Below are positions 33,526 through 45,034 of a stretch of 64,000 nt of DNA, one piece after another (position 1 is the first letter of the stretch; every line of letters starts with the position of its first letter). Source of the DNA: Rhodamnia argentea (taxonomy: Eukaryota; Streptophyta; Magnoliopsida; Myrtales; Myrtaceae); assembly GCF_020921035.1 (NCBI RefSeq), contig NC_063152.1, positions 8,694,001 through 8,758,000 on the forward strand, given 5' to 3'. Below the pieces are notes generated by a model that had not been told where the DNA came from, did not search any database, and worked only from the letters and a program-made list of their open reading frames with translations. Position numbers and translations under genes: made by a program.

Positions 33526-36500
33526 AGATGAAAATGTTTGTGCATTCATTTGGAGAGTGATTAGATATAAGAATTAGATATGTTCTCCTATCTAGTCCGG
33601 CTTCACCAATTAACACACATCCCACATTAGCGAGTGCCTGGGTACTTGTTAGGTCACTGTGTCTGGAAAGAACAGGGCAGGATCATGCACTAACTCACCC
33701 TCCCTCAATCCCTCCCTTTCAATGAACCCCCCTCCTCCCTTTTCCTCTTTCGCCATAATCCCCACCCCCAACTCAAACCAAAGCCATTCCCTTCCGCCTA
33801 AAAGAAAAGTTTTCCACATTTATCTTGTCCTTTGTTGTTCTTCTGGCTCGATATTTGGGTATATCCAATCTGATAGAATTTGCATATGCCAAAGAAGACA
33901 CCTTAAATATCCAAGCAAGTTCAAGACATGAAAATAGGATATCTTTCCATGATCATCACTATTTTCAGCATCTTAAACAAATTTGGATATCTTAGAGGCA
34001 ACAAATGAATTCAAACACTCATCATCAAAAGGTAATTGTCCCAACTTTTATCTGATTAATCGATAACAAAAACTCTGAAAATGTCCAAATAAAATGTTCC
34101 CATCGCCCCGCGCATGGAAGGAGGGGGGGTGTGTGGAAAGAAGAGAGAGGGAATGGTAGAGTCATTATGTATATATTTCCAAGAAAAGAAAAAGAGAAGA
34201 TTTAGAGCATTATACATTTCGTCCTCCAGTATACAAGTAGTTTCCATCTTTCCAGAATAACACCTGAAATTGCAAGCTTATCACCTGTAATTTCATAAGA
34301 AATAACCATCACATCACGGAAATCCAATCATCCGGCACTTACCCGGGTAACCAAACTAGTTGACCATGTAAGATGTATAAGAGTTCCATGCTATCTTCTC
34401 TGTAGATTGCAGTAGTCTGGCTCTACGAACCAGTTGCCAGCATTCCGGTATGAGCTGGAGAGGAAACAATGGCAGATATTATACCTGCACAAAAGCAATA
34501 GAGAGTAAGATACCCAATTCTTCCCTTTTATCTTGTGATCGCAATATTATCTCGAATCATTATAAAATTAACAAGGAAATCCAAGGCACTTAGGAGATCT
34601 GCTATTTTCCTTCGCATGCAACGTATATCAGCTCCATTGCGAAATAAAACAGAAAAAGTCACCCTTACAATCCAAAATAACCCTTTGAAGTTGAAACACT
34701 CAATTTTTCTCCACTGCAGTTCCTCTAAATCCTATTTTATTTAACTTGTTTGACAAACATACAAAAATAGCTAAACCAAGACAAGCACAACAATCAACCT
34801 GTTTGATCTTCTTGGTCTCCTTGAAGTGTCGAGTGCTTCTCAAAATCTCTACTAGGGTGATGTACATCAAACACTCTTATGGATTTGTCATATCCAGAAA
34901 AGTTCCTACACATGAACAAAGGATGTAGGTTGAAACTTTTATAGACTTAAAATGCAATAAACCTACGTAAAGAGAATAGCTCCAACAAACTAAATCATTT
35001 ATCATAACCACAAAAACCACTAAGCAACCATACACCGACATTCCGAAATTTGGGAAGCAAAGCATAACATACATCACCAAATGCTGATTTCTTTCAACAA
35101 TAGTAGGTAAAGTATTGTACGATTTCCAATGAAAATTTCGAGGCGAAGTAGAGTGGACCGTTGACATGAGGGAATTTAAGAGTCTTCAAAATTTAATGTT
35201 AACCTTACTTTTTCCCTGCAGGATTAAATGCATTTGAAAATGCAACTGTAATTTCATCCACAGCATCAAAAGCACTGTATGTGCAACGTAGCTGCAATGT
35301 CAAGTCCACAAGTCAATAAAATTTCCTTGTTTCTTTTCAAGACAATTAAAAATGAAGCTGCATTCAGAAGATTGTAAAGGAGAAGCTACGGGGTATGCAG
35401 ACAACAGAGTTGCTATAAAGCATGTCTAAGATGTGTGATAAGCTCAGGGTCTATAACTTCAGTGTACCTGAAGCAATTATATGGCTTCCACAAAGTCTTC
35501 CTAGAGTTCTTGAAACCTCTAGACTAAACAATTCTGACCTGTCCAGTAGTAGCGTCCCAGGCATGAATCGGATGATCACGAGTAGGTGAAGCAAATACAC
35601 AGCTAACTGGGTCTGAAACATGAAAATCTTCCACAATCAATTCTGGCTGTCGCTAATTACCAGAAGAGAAATATCATAGCTGAAAAAAAAAACCATCATA
35701 CAGTAAAAAGAAACGAGTGAAATTTAACGGGACGACCTGTAGTGGACATATGGATGCCAACAGAACTCGTAAACCGATTCCCCTCCTGTGACAACAAGAT
35801 TGGCTGGAAAAGAATCTGCAACCACATAGAGATAAACCACCCATTGTTGCATTTTGCGAATATTTGGTTGTAGATATTACTCGCAGATAGTCTCAGCAGT
35901 CCTAAAGCTAACATCTTTTCAAGCTACTTAAATAAGCAGAACAAAAAAAATACACATTCTACGAGGGCACAAAACGCCTTAAGAACCTGTACCTTGATCA
36001 ACATCAGACGAATTTGCATTTGCGCTTTCGTCACCCCAAGTCTGATCTGATCATTAAACAGAGCAATTAAAGTACAACCAACATCGCCACATCTCGTGAA
36101 CGAATAAAACATAAAAGGAACAGAAAAATCAGCAAGCACCACCATTGTCCTCAAACAAACCTACAATGTGAACACGCGAAGTGTATTGTCCTCTGCACTA
36201 CTGAGAAAGCAAGTCCCATCAGGTGACCTAACGAAAGCCCAACAAGAGTGAGGAAAGAAAAAAAAGCAATCATCGCTCCGAAAGCCACACCCACTGCTAA
36301 GAAAACGAACAGCCAAACACCCATCAAGGGAAAACGAAAGGTTACGCACCATTTGACGCCTTTAAGAAAGTTGTTCGGCTTCTGGTCAATTCTGAACTGT
36401 TTGTGGAAATGATGGGCTCTCTGAGGAGGGACATCGAACCGTATGGCGGGCCATGATGAGTGGCCTCTGTGGGTTCGTTGAGCGGGCTCTGTTGACGCTG

Positions 36501-36620
36501 CTCTTCTTCTTCAACCATCCTTGTGGGAGAGAGAACGTGTGTTGAACAGCGTCCAGCACCAGCTGGGAGGCTTTTCTTCAGATGTCGCCGGGGAGTTTTG
36601 GCTCCGTCCCTGCCCACTTT
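33526..36620 (-). pseudogene. WRAP53/TCAB1-like copy 3, 3' truncated
   Basis: Recognisable exons near 36520-36352 (with the ATG before VEEEEQRQQSPLNEP), 36228-36165, 36045-35985, 35820-35740, 35610-35540, 35290-35205, 34910-34800, 34490-34340 and 34260-34215. The copy stops inside the following intron, where it joins F-box copy B. A 10-bp deletion in exon 1 (after THH relative to copy 1) shifts the frame just before the PAIRFDVPPQRA block. It usefully keeps the ancestral CGA (YTGGR) that is TGA in copy 1, and the ATG that is GTG in copy 1. The C-terminal third is missing. Confidence 0.85.
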
Positions 36621-36711
36621 TGAGTTCGGCAAAGGGAAAAAGCAAAGCTCTCACCTTTCGATTTTGCGAAATGAAATAACAATTTCATGAATATAAACCA
36701 AACTCGAAATA

Positions 36712-37145
36712 AAGAAAAAATTTCAAAAAAGAGCCCAAGTGCTTTTATTAGGGGTGAAGTCGATGTCTTTTCTCAAGTGCCCTCATTGTGTGTAAAAAAA
36801 AAAAAAAAAGGCCTGAAGTACATATTGTTTCGAATAAAAACATAAAGTGGCTATATTAGTCTAAAAAAAGAGCTTGATTCACTTTAGTTAAGGGCATTTT
36901 GGTCATTTACTATTTTAAACTCATTTTTCCCTTTTTCTATTTTCTTAGAGATTTTGAAAAAAAAAAGAAAAGTAAAAAACAAAACACATGCGGAGGATTG
37001 ATCTCCTTTAAAACAACCATAACCACTTCATGTCATTTTTTGGGACAATAATGGCATTTCGTGCTATTATTTGAAATAAAGTCCACTTCGTGTACTTATA
37101 TAAGAAAATAAGGATACTTGGGGCTCTTTTTCGAATTTTTACCCT
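36712..37145. mobile_element. Short non-autonomous MULE-like element
   Basis: The left end (AAATTTCAAAAAAGAGCCC) and right end (GGGGCTCTTTTTCGAATTTT) are inverted, and both use the repeat unit of the 9.7-kb MULE (CAAAAAAGGGCC, GAAGTG). The interior has no gene. It sits in the upstream flank of WRAP53-like copy 3, interrupting sequence shared with 24.9-25.9 kb. An AAATAAA is present on both sides, but a clean 9-bp duplication is not evident. Confidence 0.6.
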
Positions 37146-37639
37146 AAATAAATGAAGTTCAATTCGTTTTAATCATATAATGATTAAATTCTAATATCAT
37201 ATAACATCGCATCGATTTCTATCCATGTTATGTTAAATATTATAAATCATAGGTAACTTGACATTTGTCGAATAATAATTCACGGTTACAGTTCATGGAC
37301 TATTAGCTGTTTTTGAAATGAATTGTAATTATCAAAAATTATAAAATTTCTTTAATTAATGATAATTAATATCTTGATTATTTAAGTTTGAGAATGGATT
37401 TATATTACAGTTTAAGTTTCATCTAATTCCATAATTTTATATTTGAGAATTTAATTCTAGTATGGTTGACCATATACATAGCAATGGGCTTCATTTTATA
37501 TAACTCACTTGTTTACGAAGCATAAAAAAATCACTCAATATTTTTTGTCTCTAATTTTTCTTTGTAATCTAAAACTAAAAAAAAAATGAAAAAATAATAT
37601 ATGATTCAATATTACATTATTGAAAACAGAGCAATTGTT

Positions 37640-38205
37640 TAGACTACTTCTTCACAACTTTGGCTAAGGTGCTTACTGATGGATATAGGAATTGCCCATT
37701 ATGGTGCTACTCCGCTCTTTTGGAGAGAATCTTAATGTTATACAGATAACTCAAGATTTTATTTTTCATGAGGGTACTAAATATATTGAGATTGAGCGAC
37801 ATTTTATTCGTCAACATATCCACAGTGGTGTAATCATTCTTCTTTCCATCTTCGCAGCGGAACAACTAGCAGATACTTTCACTAAAGCAAATCCACCTGG
37901 CCGTTTAGATTTAGTCTCAAAATTACCATATTAAGTTTGAGGTGGAATGTTAATGTAAATTGTATATAGTGTTAGTTTACCGTAATAACGTTTCTAATAG
38001 TCCCATGTAGGTTCTAAGTTTTTTGGCCTTCTGCTTCTTGTGTTCTAGAAATAGAGCGAGCAACTCTTGACTCGATTTCTTTGCCAATGAAATCATAAAT
38101 CATTCCACGAATTATAAGAAAAAAAGATTCTCTCTCTTAATAAATCTTCTTAGGGAGTAGAATTTCTTGCTTAGGAGTTCAGAGAAAGGTAGCATGGTAA
38201 TTTTT
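37640..38205 (+). mobile_element. Ty1/copia retrotransposon 3' remnant
   Basis: A decayed end of the RNase H domain is readable: FHEGTKYIEIERHFIRQHI, then EQLADTFTKANPPGR and SKLP, followed by stops and a polypurine-like tract (GTTTGAGGTGGAA). An LTR-like start TGTTAATG at about 37949 follows. Gag, protease, integrase and most of the reverse transcriptase are absent. Confidence 0.8.
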
Positions 38206-38501
38206 CCTTTTGATAGCAAAGAGGGGAAAAGTGGTGATTAAGCAAGCAAGCAAAGTAAAATAGCCAAAACACTAGGGCGCAGAATAGAAATTGATGGAGA
38301 AACATCAGCGGAGGAAAAGAGACGTCTTAAATGTTCCTAAACGTTTCAAGCTTTTCAAATTAATGGGTGACGACGGCATTGCATTAAAAGAGACGTCCTC
38401 TTCCATATGATTGGCTCTATAAGTTGTGGCCTCCATCGTACTTACATTCTACTACAGTTCTTCTTTTCTTAAAGTTTGAATCTCTTTCCGTTACCCCAGA
38501 A

Positions 38502-38697
38502 TGTCTTCAATCTCTTCTTAGGTTTCTGATGCTACCTCCTTCATCAATGAGTTCCGTATCCGTTGCAAAGAGCTCATCTCTCATCTAAATTCCACTTATG
38601 ATTTACGTGGCGGCGACTCGGCCCGAGGTGTTGGTAGACATTCAGGACTTGTTGCAAAGCAGCGAACCGACATCATCCTTTCCGAGTATATTAGCAC
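38502..38697 (+). pseudogene. Unidentified first-exon fragment with early stop
   Basis: ATG at 38502 reads MSSISS, then TAG, then a 58-codon open frame beginning VSDATSFINEFRIRCKELIS, up to 38697, where F-box intron sequence begins. Gene-like composition and upstream promoter-like sequence suggest the start of a gene truncated by rearrangement; alternatively TTCTTAG|GTTTCTG is a splice acceptor. I do not recognise the protein. Confidence 0.4.
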
Positions 38698-39464
38698 CAG
38701 GTGCTAATCGCGGAAGAAATTCAACACGAGTACGCCTCATAAAGCGTAAAAATACTGAGCTCCTACCTACAAACACCAGCTGCCAATAGAGCTAACGGTG
38801 ATTCTAGTAACTCCGCGCATCTTCTCGTCAAATCCCTCAGAAAAAGTCGGAAGAGCATGCTATTGTCACTGCACGCGACAAAATCTAACTTGGCTTCCGT
38901 CAAAGAAGATATGTCGTAAAGTCTGAACACATAATCATGAAACCAGCACCCTTCTATTCGCAGTGACAACAAATGTGGGGGCCCAAAGTTTCTCCATCTT
39001 AGGGCTCGCGCGGCGGACGAGTAACAACTCTTTCACAATCGTTGACTCTATTCTATTGTTCTTCATGCCCTTGCACACGTACAACTCGAGGGACTCTAAA
39101 ACAGGACTTTCCCGGACAATTTCCTCCTAGATATCATCACTCATCTCCGCAAATTCTATCAACAAGACCTTAAGACAAGGCCACCTAAGAGCAGTACCCA
39201 ACAGAAAACAACACTTTATGACTTCCAGGCGTACCTACCAACTTAGGCAATAGAAGAACTGCGGTAGTGTACAGGCAGAGCTCCTCCACACGGCACCCCG
39301 CCGCGAACCTTAGCCAGAGGTCGAGCTTGGGGCAGTTGGCCTCTTCGCACTCGAAGCCAATGATGTGTAATTTCTTCACCGTGGGACGAGGTGCACTAGC
39401 TCAGGACGCTGTCCATGAGGGACCGGGAAGTCCAAGGGTTTACGAGGCTTGTCTCCATTGAAGA
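38698..39464 (-). pseudogene. F-box copy D, exon 1 remnant cut by an LTR
   Basis: Minus-strand homology to exon 1 of the intact genes: the CGAGTACC-type exon end near 38764, the DISSLTEAKLDF block, the SPVLESLEL equivalent, and PKLDLWLRFAAGCRVEELCL. Several frame changes break it. The F-box end is missing: at 39464 it meets a retrotransposon LTR. A short piece of the start (ATG at 40127, MAENFVPG) survives beyond the LTR at 40090-40127. Exons 2 and 3 are absent. Confidence 0.8.
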
Positions 39465-39669
39465 TGTTGGGTTTATGGGTGGGCCATCCGTGTGGACTAA
39501 CCCAGTGCATTATCCATTATGGATAATTATCGTTTTTAAACGTGATATCTAATCATGTTCTTTTATCACGTAAAATAATTCTGGTGATTTTAAGAACATC
39601 ATCTTTCTAAAAAAAGATATTACGTGTGTCGTTCTCACTGTGAAGACAGAATAAAAAAAGATAACAAAC

Positions 39670-39711
<42 letters not shown>

Positions 39712-39874
39712 CGTCAAATCGGTGAGCTCTCTCTCTACATCAAAAACACTTAATTTGTGGAACAAGAAAGTATGTTCGTAATCGTAATATATGCTTTTGA
39801 TAAGTGATTCAAGACTTCCTAAGCATGTTAATTCCGCAATCCGTACTTATGGAGTTAGGGATTGGTTGCCGTCA
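39465..39874 (+). mobile_element. Retrotransposon LTR with adjacent primer-binding site
   Basis: Starts TGTTGGG and ends GTCA, about 410 bp, with a long (CT)n tract (39672-39708). It is followed at once by TTGGTATCAAAG, close to the initiator-Met primer-binding site TGGTATCAGAG of copia elements. Only about 200 bp of internal sequence follows, so it is a single-LTR remnant. Confidence 0.65.
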
Positions 39875-39878
39875 TTGG

Positions 39879-39930
39879 TATCAAAGTGTGTTGTTCTTGC
39901 TTTCTATCAAAGTGTGTTGTTCTTGCTTTC
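39879..39930. repeat. Tandem duplication, 2 x 26 bp
   Basis: Two perfect copies starting TATCAAAGTGTGTTGTTCTT at 39879 and 39905, overlapping the primer-binding site of the LTR remnant. Confidence 0.95.
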
Positions 39931-40289
39931 TGGTCGCGTAAATTTTTGTGATTGAATTAGTGCGAAAAACCCGTTTTACGAATCTACTATTCTGAGATAA
40001 TTCGTGATTTTCTGTACAATAAAAGTAGCTTTGAACACGTAGTCAGAACCGTCTTGGCGAAACGAGTCTTTTGAACAACCCATAGTCGTTTGCGGCAGAT
40101 GGTGCCAGGGACGAAGTTCTCCGCCATGGGTTGGACATGTATGTTGGAATCAAATATTAAATGTGTTAAGCACGCTGTGGTGCGTAAGGCGTTTAATAAA
40201 CTCGTCGTATTTGGGCTCTTCGGTGGCCTTGTACCCGTTGAATCATAACAAGCAGCTTTCAAAGATCACCTACCTCGAAAGATTTTTTT

Positions 40290-40575
40290 CTGGATGTGCA
40301 TACTGGCTATGATGATCGTCTCCTACGGCAGAAGGGCACATGGTTCAATGAATGATGACAGACATCATAATTCATCTTCATCGAAGTTATAATCTCAAGG
40401 GAATATATGGGGCGATTGGCTTCCGACAGAGGATGTGTCTGATATGGGAACTCTTCACTGCGGTAGAGGTGCTCGGGCCAGAACCATGTCTACCAAGGCA
40501 AAGACGGCTCGGATGGATCGTCTTGCAAGTCTAAGCATCTTGGCGCACGAAGTTACCGCAGAAAAAGGAGGTTAG
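40290..40575 (+). pseudogene. Unidentified coding fragment, copy 2 of 2
   Basis: Parallel to 31070-31345. This copy keeps HCGRGARARTMSTKAKTAR and MDRLASLSILAHEV in one frame over about 100 bases, with stops upstream. It is followed, as in copy 1, by an F-box N-terminal relic. The source protein is not recognised. Confidence 0.5.
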
Positions 40576-40586
40576 TGGCAGTAGTC

Positions 40587-40695
40587 CAGGGCTCCTGCTT
40601 CGTCTCGTTTCGAAGGAGAAGGTTGGTTTCGTTTAGGCAAGATTCGGTTGTTCACCAGAAAATTTGCCTCGGATTACGCCGTGGGCAAGAGCCAT
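40587..40695 (-). pseudogene. F-box N-terminal relic
   Basis: About 110 bases similar to 31470-31590 (ATG at 40695). The F-box part itself is deleted. The upstream leader to about 40790 is shared with the relics at 51.5 and 58.6 kb ('GCCGCCAAAAGAGCTTTGAA'). Confidence 0.55.
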
Positions 40696-41365
40696 GAATT
40701 TCAGTTCCCAGGTTTCTATGAATTCTGCCGCCAAAAGAGCTTTGAAGTTTGGGGTTTTGTAGTGGAATTGTTGGCAAGCAAGTGATGACCGATCACTTTA
40801 CATGCAAACTTTGGACTGTTGGACGATAAGGTGAAACAACAATCGTTAAATCGACAGGCATTCGCAACTGTCGAAGTAAAAATATTCCTTTCAGGGCGTC
40901 GGACGGTCGATAATGATTTTGCATGTAGATAACATCTTCGACTTCCAATTTTAGGTAAATGGTATTTTGGAGCATTGGTGTTTTGATTTGCTCTTTCAGT
41001 TTACAAATCGATTCGGATCATACATTCATGGCCCGGAATCATTCTTTCTCTCAAGGATCAGTTGATTTGGCTAAGTTTGTCGCTTATTGGAGGAGCCTTT
41101 CTCATAAGAAAGAGTCATGCCTATACTGTGTTCATGTTTTGATATTAACTACAGGAATTAGTACATGATCAGAGAAAGATTGAAGAATTGGAAGTAGAAA
41201 AACATATAAAAGTTGAGACATTTGAAGTCCGATTATCCAACGAGTGATAAGCTGCCAATGGGCCAAAAGAGTGATTTTCCAACCATGACAGTGTCAAAAG
41301 AGTGTAAGCCAGGATGAGCATTGCAGTGCTCATTCAAGTTTAGAAACTGGGATTTTCATATGCTT

Positions 41366-43557
41366 TTAAAAGGACGTCTCTTTGAAAGGATGATTGAATA
41401 TAACTTCAGCATTTCGGGAAGCTCTTCCATAACCGAGCACTTTTTGGATCTCGCCAAGTAGTTCCAAAAGAACAGGGTCTTGATGGCGCTCTTGTCCATT
41501 TTGTGTGGGCAATTCAGCCTTGATAATTAACTTCTGTAGCACAAGTGCATCCCCAAGAAGAAACTTCATCAAGGCGAGCAGATATTTCGACCGAAAACTA
41601 TTAGCTTGAAAGCCGATGATCTCAACTCGTCCGAGATGTTTAGCCAAACATTCAAAGTTCCCCTTCCTCGAACACAAAAAATCTTCTTCATCATAGTTAA
41701 AACGATCTTTAGATTCTTCATCAAGCTCAAACTGCACATGAACCCCATTTAAGAAACTTGCTTTGCATTAGATGTGGGTCCACGAGGAAAAGAAAATCCA
41801 TTAGCTCACTAAAATTTCAAACAAACAACCTTCATTTATCCACAGCAAGTGCTAGTTAGTTTTACTTTGTATGGAGTCTTAATCAATTTGAGCTCTTAAG
41901 CTCGTCCACACAACAAAATATCTTCTCTTTCTAGGTGCTCATCGCCACCCTATTGGTTCAACGTCCAAACCTACATGGCAGCCAAAGAACCTCCAGTACA
42001 ACATTGCAGTTACTTTAGAAGTGAACTAAAACAGCTTAAAGTTGTCCAGTACAGATGTTGAGTAGACCGACCGAAGTTAGGGGCAATTTTCAATTTCTAA
42101 AACAAGTAAGAGTCGGAATTCGATCGTCTTTATATGCTTCTGAAGTTTTAACTCACTGTTTAAATATTTGTGCGAAAAAAAAAAGTCGGCACAAGAAGCG
42201 AATTGAAAACATAATGGCGAAGGAACAAACCTGCAAATTGGTGAAGCCAGCCAGGTGTATGACTAATTTTTCCAGGCATGGTGAACTTCGTAGCAGGTGC
42301 ACTATCCCAGGAAGGTCCCAACGAGAGACTGGTGCATTTAGTGTCAAATTCCGACATTTTGACGATGGAGATGGCACTCCTTCCATCTCCCAATGGGACA
42401 AAATCTAAGCACAATGAGCAAGCAAAAGAGAAAATTCTGATCATTATTTGTTTTCCTGCTTAAGGTGAATAAAGACTAGCAAAATCTACGGTCCATCCAA
42501 ATACTGTATCCTTGATCCTGTCTCCAACGAAGAATTCACAATGATTCCTCTTCAGAGCACGTCTTATAAAGGGTAAAGAATACGGAGCCCGTACCTGCAA
42601 ACACGAACCACCTGTGGCGAGTGTAGGAACTCCGCGCAACTTCTCAAGGAGTCCCTTTAAAAGGTCCCGTTTCCTCTCCACATGAGACATACTAAAATAT
42701 AAGATGCGAAGATATAAGTTGGCTTCGACCAAAGAGGATACGTCGTCAAGTCTGAACACGGAGTCGTGTGGCGAGAACCCCGACACCCGCAGTGACAGCA
42801 AATGAGGGGCCCAAAGATTCTCCACGTCAGAGAACAAGGAGGGAACGAGTAGCAAGTCCTTCACACTCGTTGAATCTATTCTGATGTTCTTCACGCCCTT
42901 GCAGGAGTCTAACTCCAGGGACTCTAAAACAGGACTTCCCCTGAGAATTTTCTGGAGGGATTGATCGCACAACTCCCCATGTCTTATTGACAAGACCTTA
43001 AGACAAGGCCACCTAATACTAGTACCCAACGAAAAACAGCAGTAAGAGACCTCCAGGCGTACCAGGCAACTCAGGCGACTCATGAACCGCGGCAGCGTGT
43101 ACAAGAACGGCGAAGCAGTCAGCCCCAGGCAGAGATCCTCCACGCGACGCGCCATCGCGAAGCGGAGACAGAAGTCGAGCTTGGGCGAGTTGGCTTCGTC
43201 GTACACGAAGCCAGTGACGTGGAGCCTCTTCACCGTGGGGGAGGTGCTCTGGATCAGGACGCTGTTGACGAGGGACAGGAAGTCGAAGGAATAGGTTTCG
43301 TGATTGCGAGGCCGGTCTCCATTGAAGACGAAGTGGGTGGTGGTGGTCCAAGTGGACTGCCACCGCTTGGAGAGGACGCTGGTCTTGACGACGTCTTGGA
43401 GGGGCAGGAACGAGAAGATGTGGTGGATCACGTCGTTTGGCAAGGCGCCGATGAGATCTTTGGGGCTCAAAGGAGGAGGAGGAGGTCGGCTCCTGCGATT
43501 CGGGCTATCGCCAGAGGATTCGCGGTGGATGTCGCCGTGCACGGAGGTCTCCGCCAT
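41366..43557 (-). CDS. F-box/LRR/FBD protein C (intact)
   Basis: Exons 43557-42595, 42404-42231 (174 nt) and 41731-41366, phase 0 throughout, give 500 residues. The F-box is LPNDVIHHIFSFLPLQDVV with SVLSKRWQSTW. LRR blocks are LPRFMSRLSCLVRLEVSYCC, GSPVLESLELDSCKGV and VSSLVEANLY. The FBD-type exon has GNFECLAKHLGRVEIIGFQA and LLALMKFLLGDALVLQKLII. Predicted SCF substrate receptor. An in-frame ATG lies 87 bases upstream (43644), but MAETSVHG at 43557 is the start shared with paralogues. Its upstream sequence matches that of F-box A, so the two are close duplicates including their promoters. Confidence 0.9.
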
Positions 43558-44019
43558 GGAATATGTATGCGTTCTCGGTCGAGTCCGCCATGGAATATAT
43601 GCTTTCGAGGCTCTTGACTTTTGCGTTTTATAGTTATATGGCATAATTTTATTTTATTTTTTTGTGTGCGTATTTCTCTCTTTTTCAATATTTATAAGAA
43701 TTTTTGTTTTGTGACCAAGCGAGTGCTCAATGGTCAAGTAATTTTCCCACGTGGAATCAGAATACTCCAGCAAATTGTTACGAATATTGATCCAAAGGTA
43801 AACAGGAAGAAGCATAATTCTTTCGTCATGCTAACGTGGCATTCAATTAAAAGGAAAAAAGTGATAAACCTAGTAATCCTTTTGTAATGAGAATATATAT
43901 TATTATCCACGAAATAGTTATTATGGCAAAAAAAAAAGGTACTATTTCAATCTATTATAGGTAACATATCCATCATGTGGTGGTATTTATGTGACGGCCA
44001 TATTTGCCTAAATAAAGAA
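43558..44019. other. Upstream region of F-box C
   Basis: 43610-43760 matches the sequence upstream of F-box A ('GAGTGCTCAATGGTCAAG'). Beyond that, AT-rich with no feature. Confidence 0.5.
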
Positions 44020-45010
44020 AAAGATAAATACAATAAAAAATCCTAAATTATGCCCAATGTGACACGTTTACCCTAAACTTTTTTTGTGACATCAAAAACT
44101 CCAAACTATACCCATGGTGACACATTTACCCTAAATCTTTTTTTTTTTGTGACACTAAATATCCTGAACTTTTACCATTGTGACATTAATTTTCCAGTTA
44201 AAAGCAGCAATTAAAAATATAACGAAAATTCAAGGTGGCGTTGATATGGCGCCACGCAAGTGTCACATTAGAAAAACGTAAAAAAGAAGGAGGAAAATCT
44301 GAAGTTATTATTCATCGTCTTCAACATTCGAGTTCCTTAGGCACTTGTCCATCCACTACCCCCTTCTATTTGGAGACACCGCTGGAGTGAGATACAGTCA
44401 ATGCGATGACTCCTGGCACTTTCCAAAATCATTTATGATTGTTGATTTGGTGTTTTAGGTGCCTGTGAACGATGAGCTCGTTTGGGACAACGGGGACCGC
44501 ATTCCTTGAGCCCTGCATTGATTGCATCACCGATACTGTTGGAAAGTTTGGGATTTGTTTGTTCTATGGGATGGACATTTTTATGATGGATGCCTAATTG
44601 TCAAAATCCTGCTTTAAGATTAAATTTGGAATAGATCTTAGCTTGAGCAAGGTCGAGAAAAAGGAAAGGATTGTGCGGCTTAGCTCAATATTAAATTGTG
44701 ATTTACAGTATGAAGCATTGGCTTGGCTTTGTGGAGGTTTGAATTTCTCCTGCAATTTGGCTTCAACAAGGGCCAGCCCGGCCTCCTCCAATTCAGGCCC
44801 TCCTTGGATTCACATTATACTTTTAACTGGAAGGTAAATGTGTCACAATGATATAAGTCCAGGGTTTCTAGCGTCACAATGAAAAATCTAGGGTCAATGT
44901 CTCACAATGGATATAGTTTAGGATTTTTGACGTCACAAAAAAAAAAATCAGAGTAAATGTGTCACAGTATGCATAGTTTAAGGTTTTTGACGGTATTTTT
45001 TCTAAAAAAA
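44020..45010. mobile_element. Pack-MULE-like element carrying a complex I gene fragment
   Basis: Terminal inverted repeats of about 200 bp, each made of three to four roughly 55-bp units (AAATCCTAAAC...GTGACACATTTACCCTAAA), enclose about 550 bp of non-repetitive DNA. Subterminal segments (GGCGTTGATATGGCGCCACG) match the element at 0.8-1.8 kb. The interior contains recognisable pieces of NDUFB8. MULE assignment is by structure; no transposase and no clear target duplication were found. Confidence 0.7.
44459..44753 (+). pseudogene. Captured fragment of mitochondrial complex I subunit NDUFB8-like gene
   Basis: After an acceptor (TTTTAG at 44453-44458) the frame reads VPVNDELVWDNGDRIP. One extra T shifts the frame, and EPCIDCITDTVGK follows. 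An intron-like gap ends TTACAG, then YEALAWLCGGLNF begins at 44709. These are consecutive segments of the plant NDUFB8 (ASHI) subunit of respiratory complex I. The mitochondrial presequence and C-terminus are absent. The retained intron means the piece was copied from genomic DNA, not from mRNA. The frameshift and truncation make it non-functional. Confidence 0.8.
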
Positions 45011-45034
45011 ATATATTAAAGATACTAAAAAGAG

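Noticed and set aside
44594..44837. Independent small genes on both strands near 44.6-44.8 kb
   Set aside because: The region is the intron-like gap and second exon of the captured NDUFB8 fragment inside the Pack-MULE-like element.
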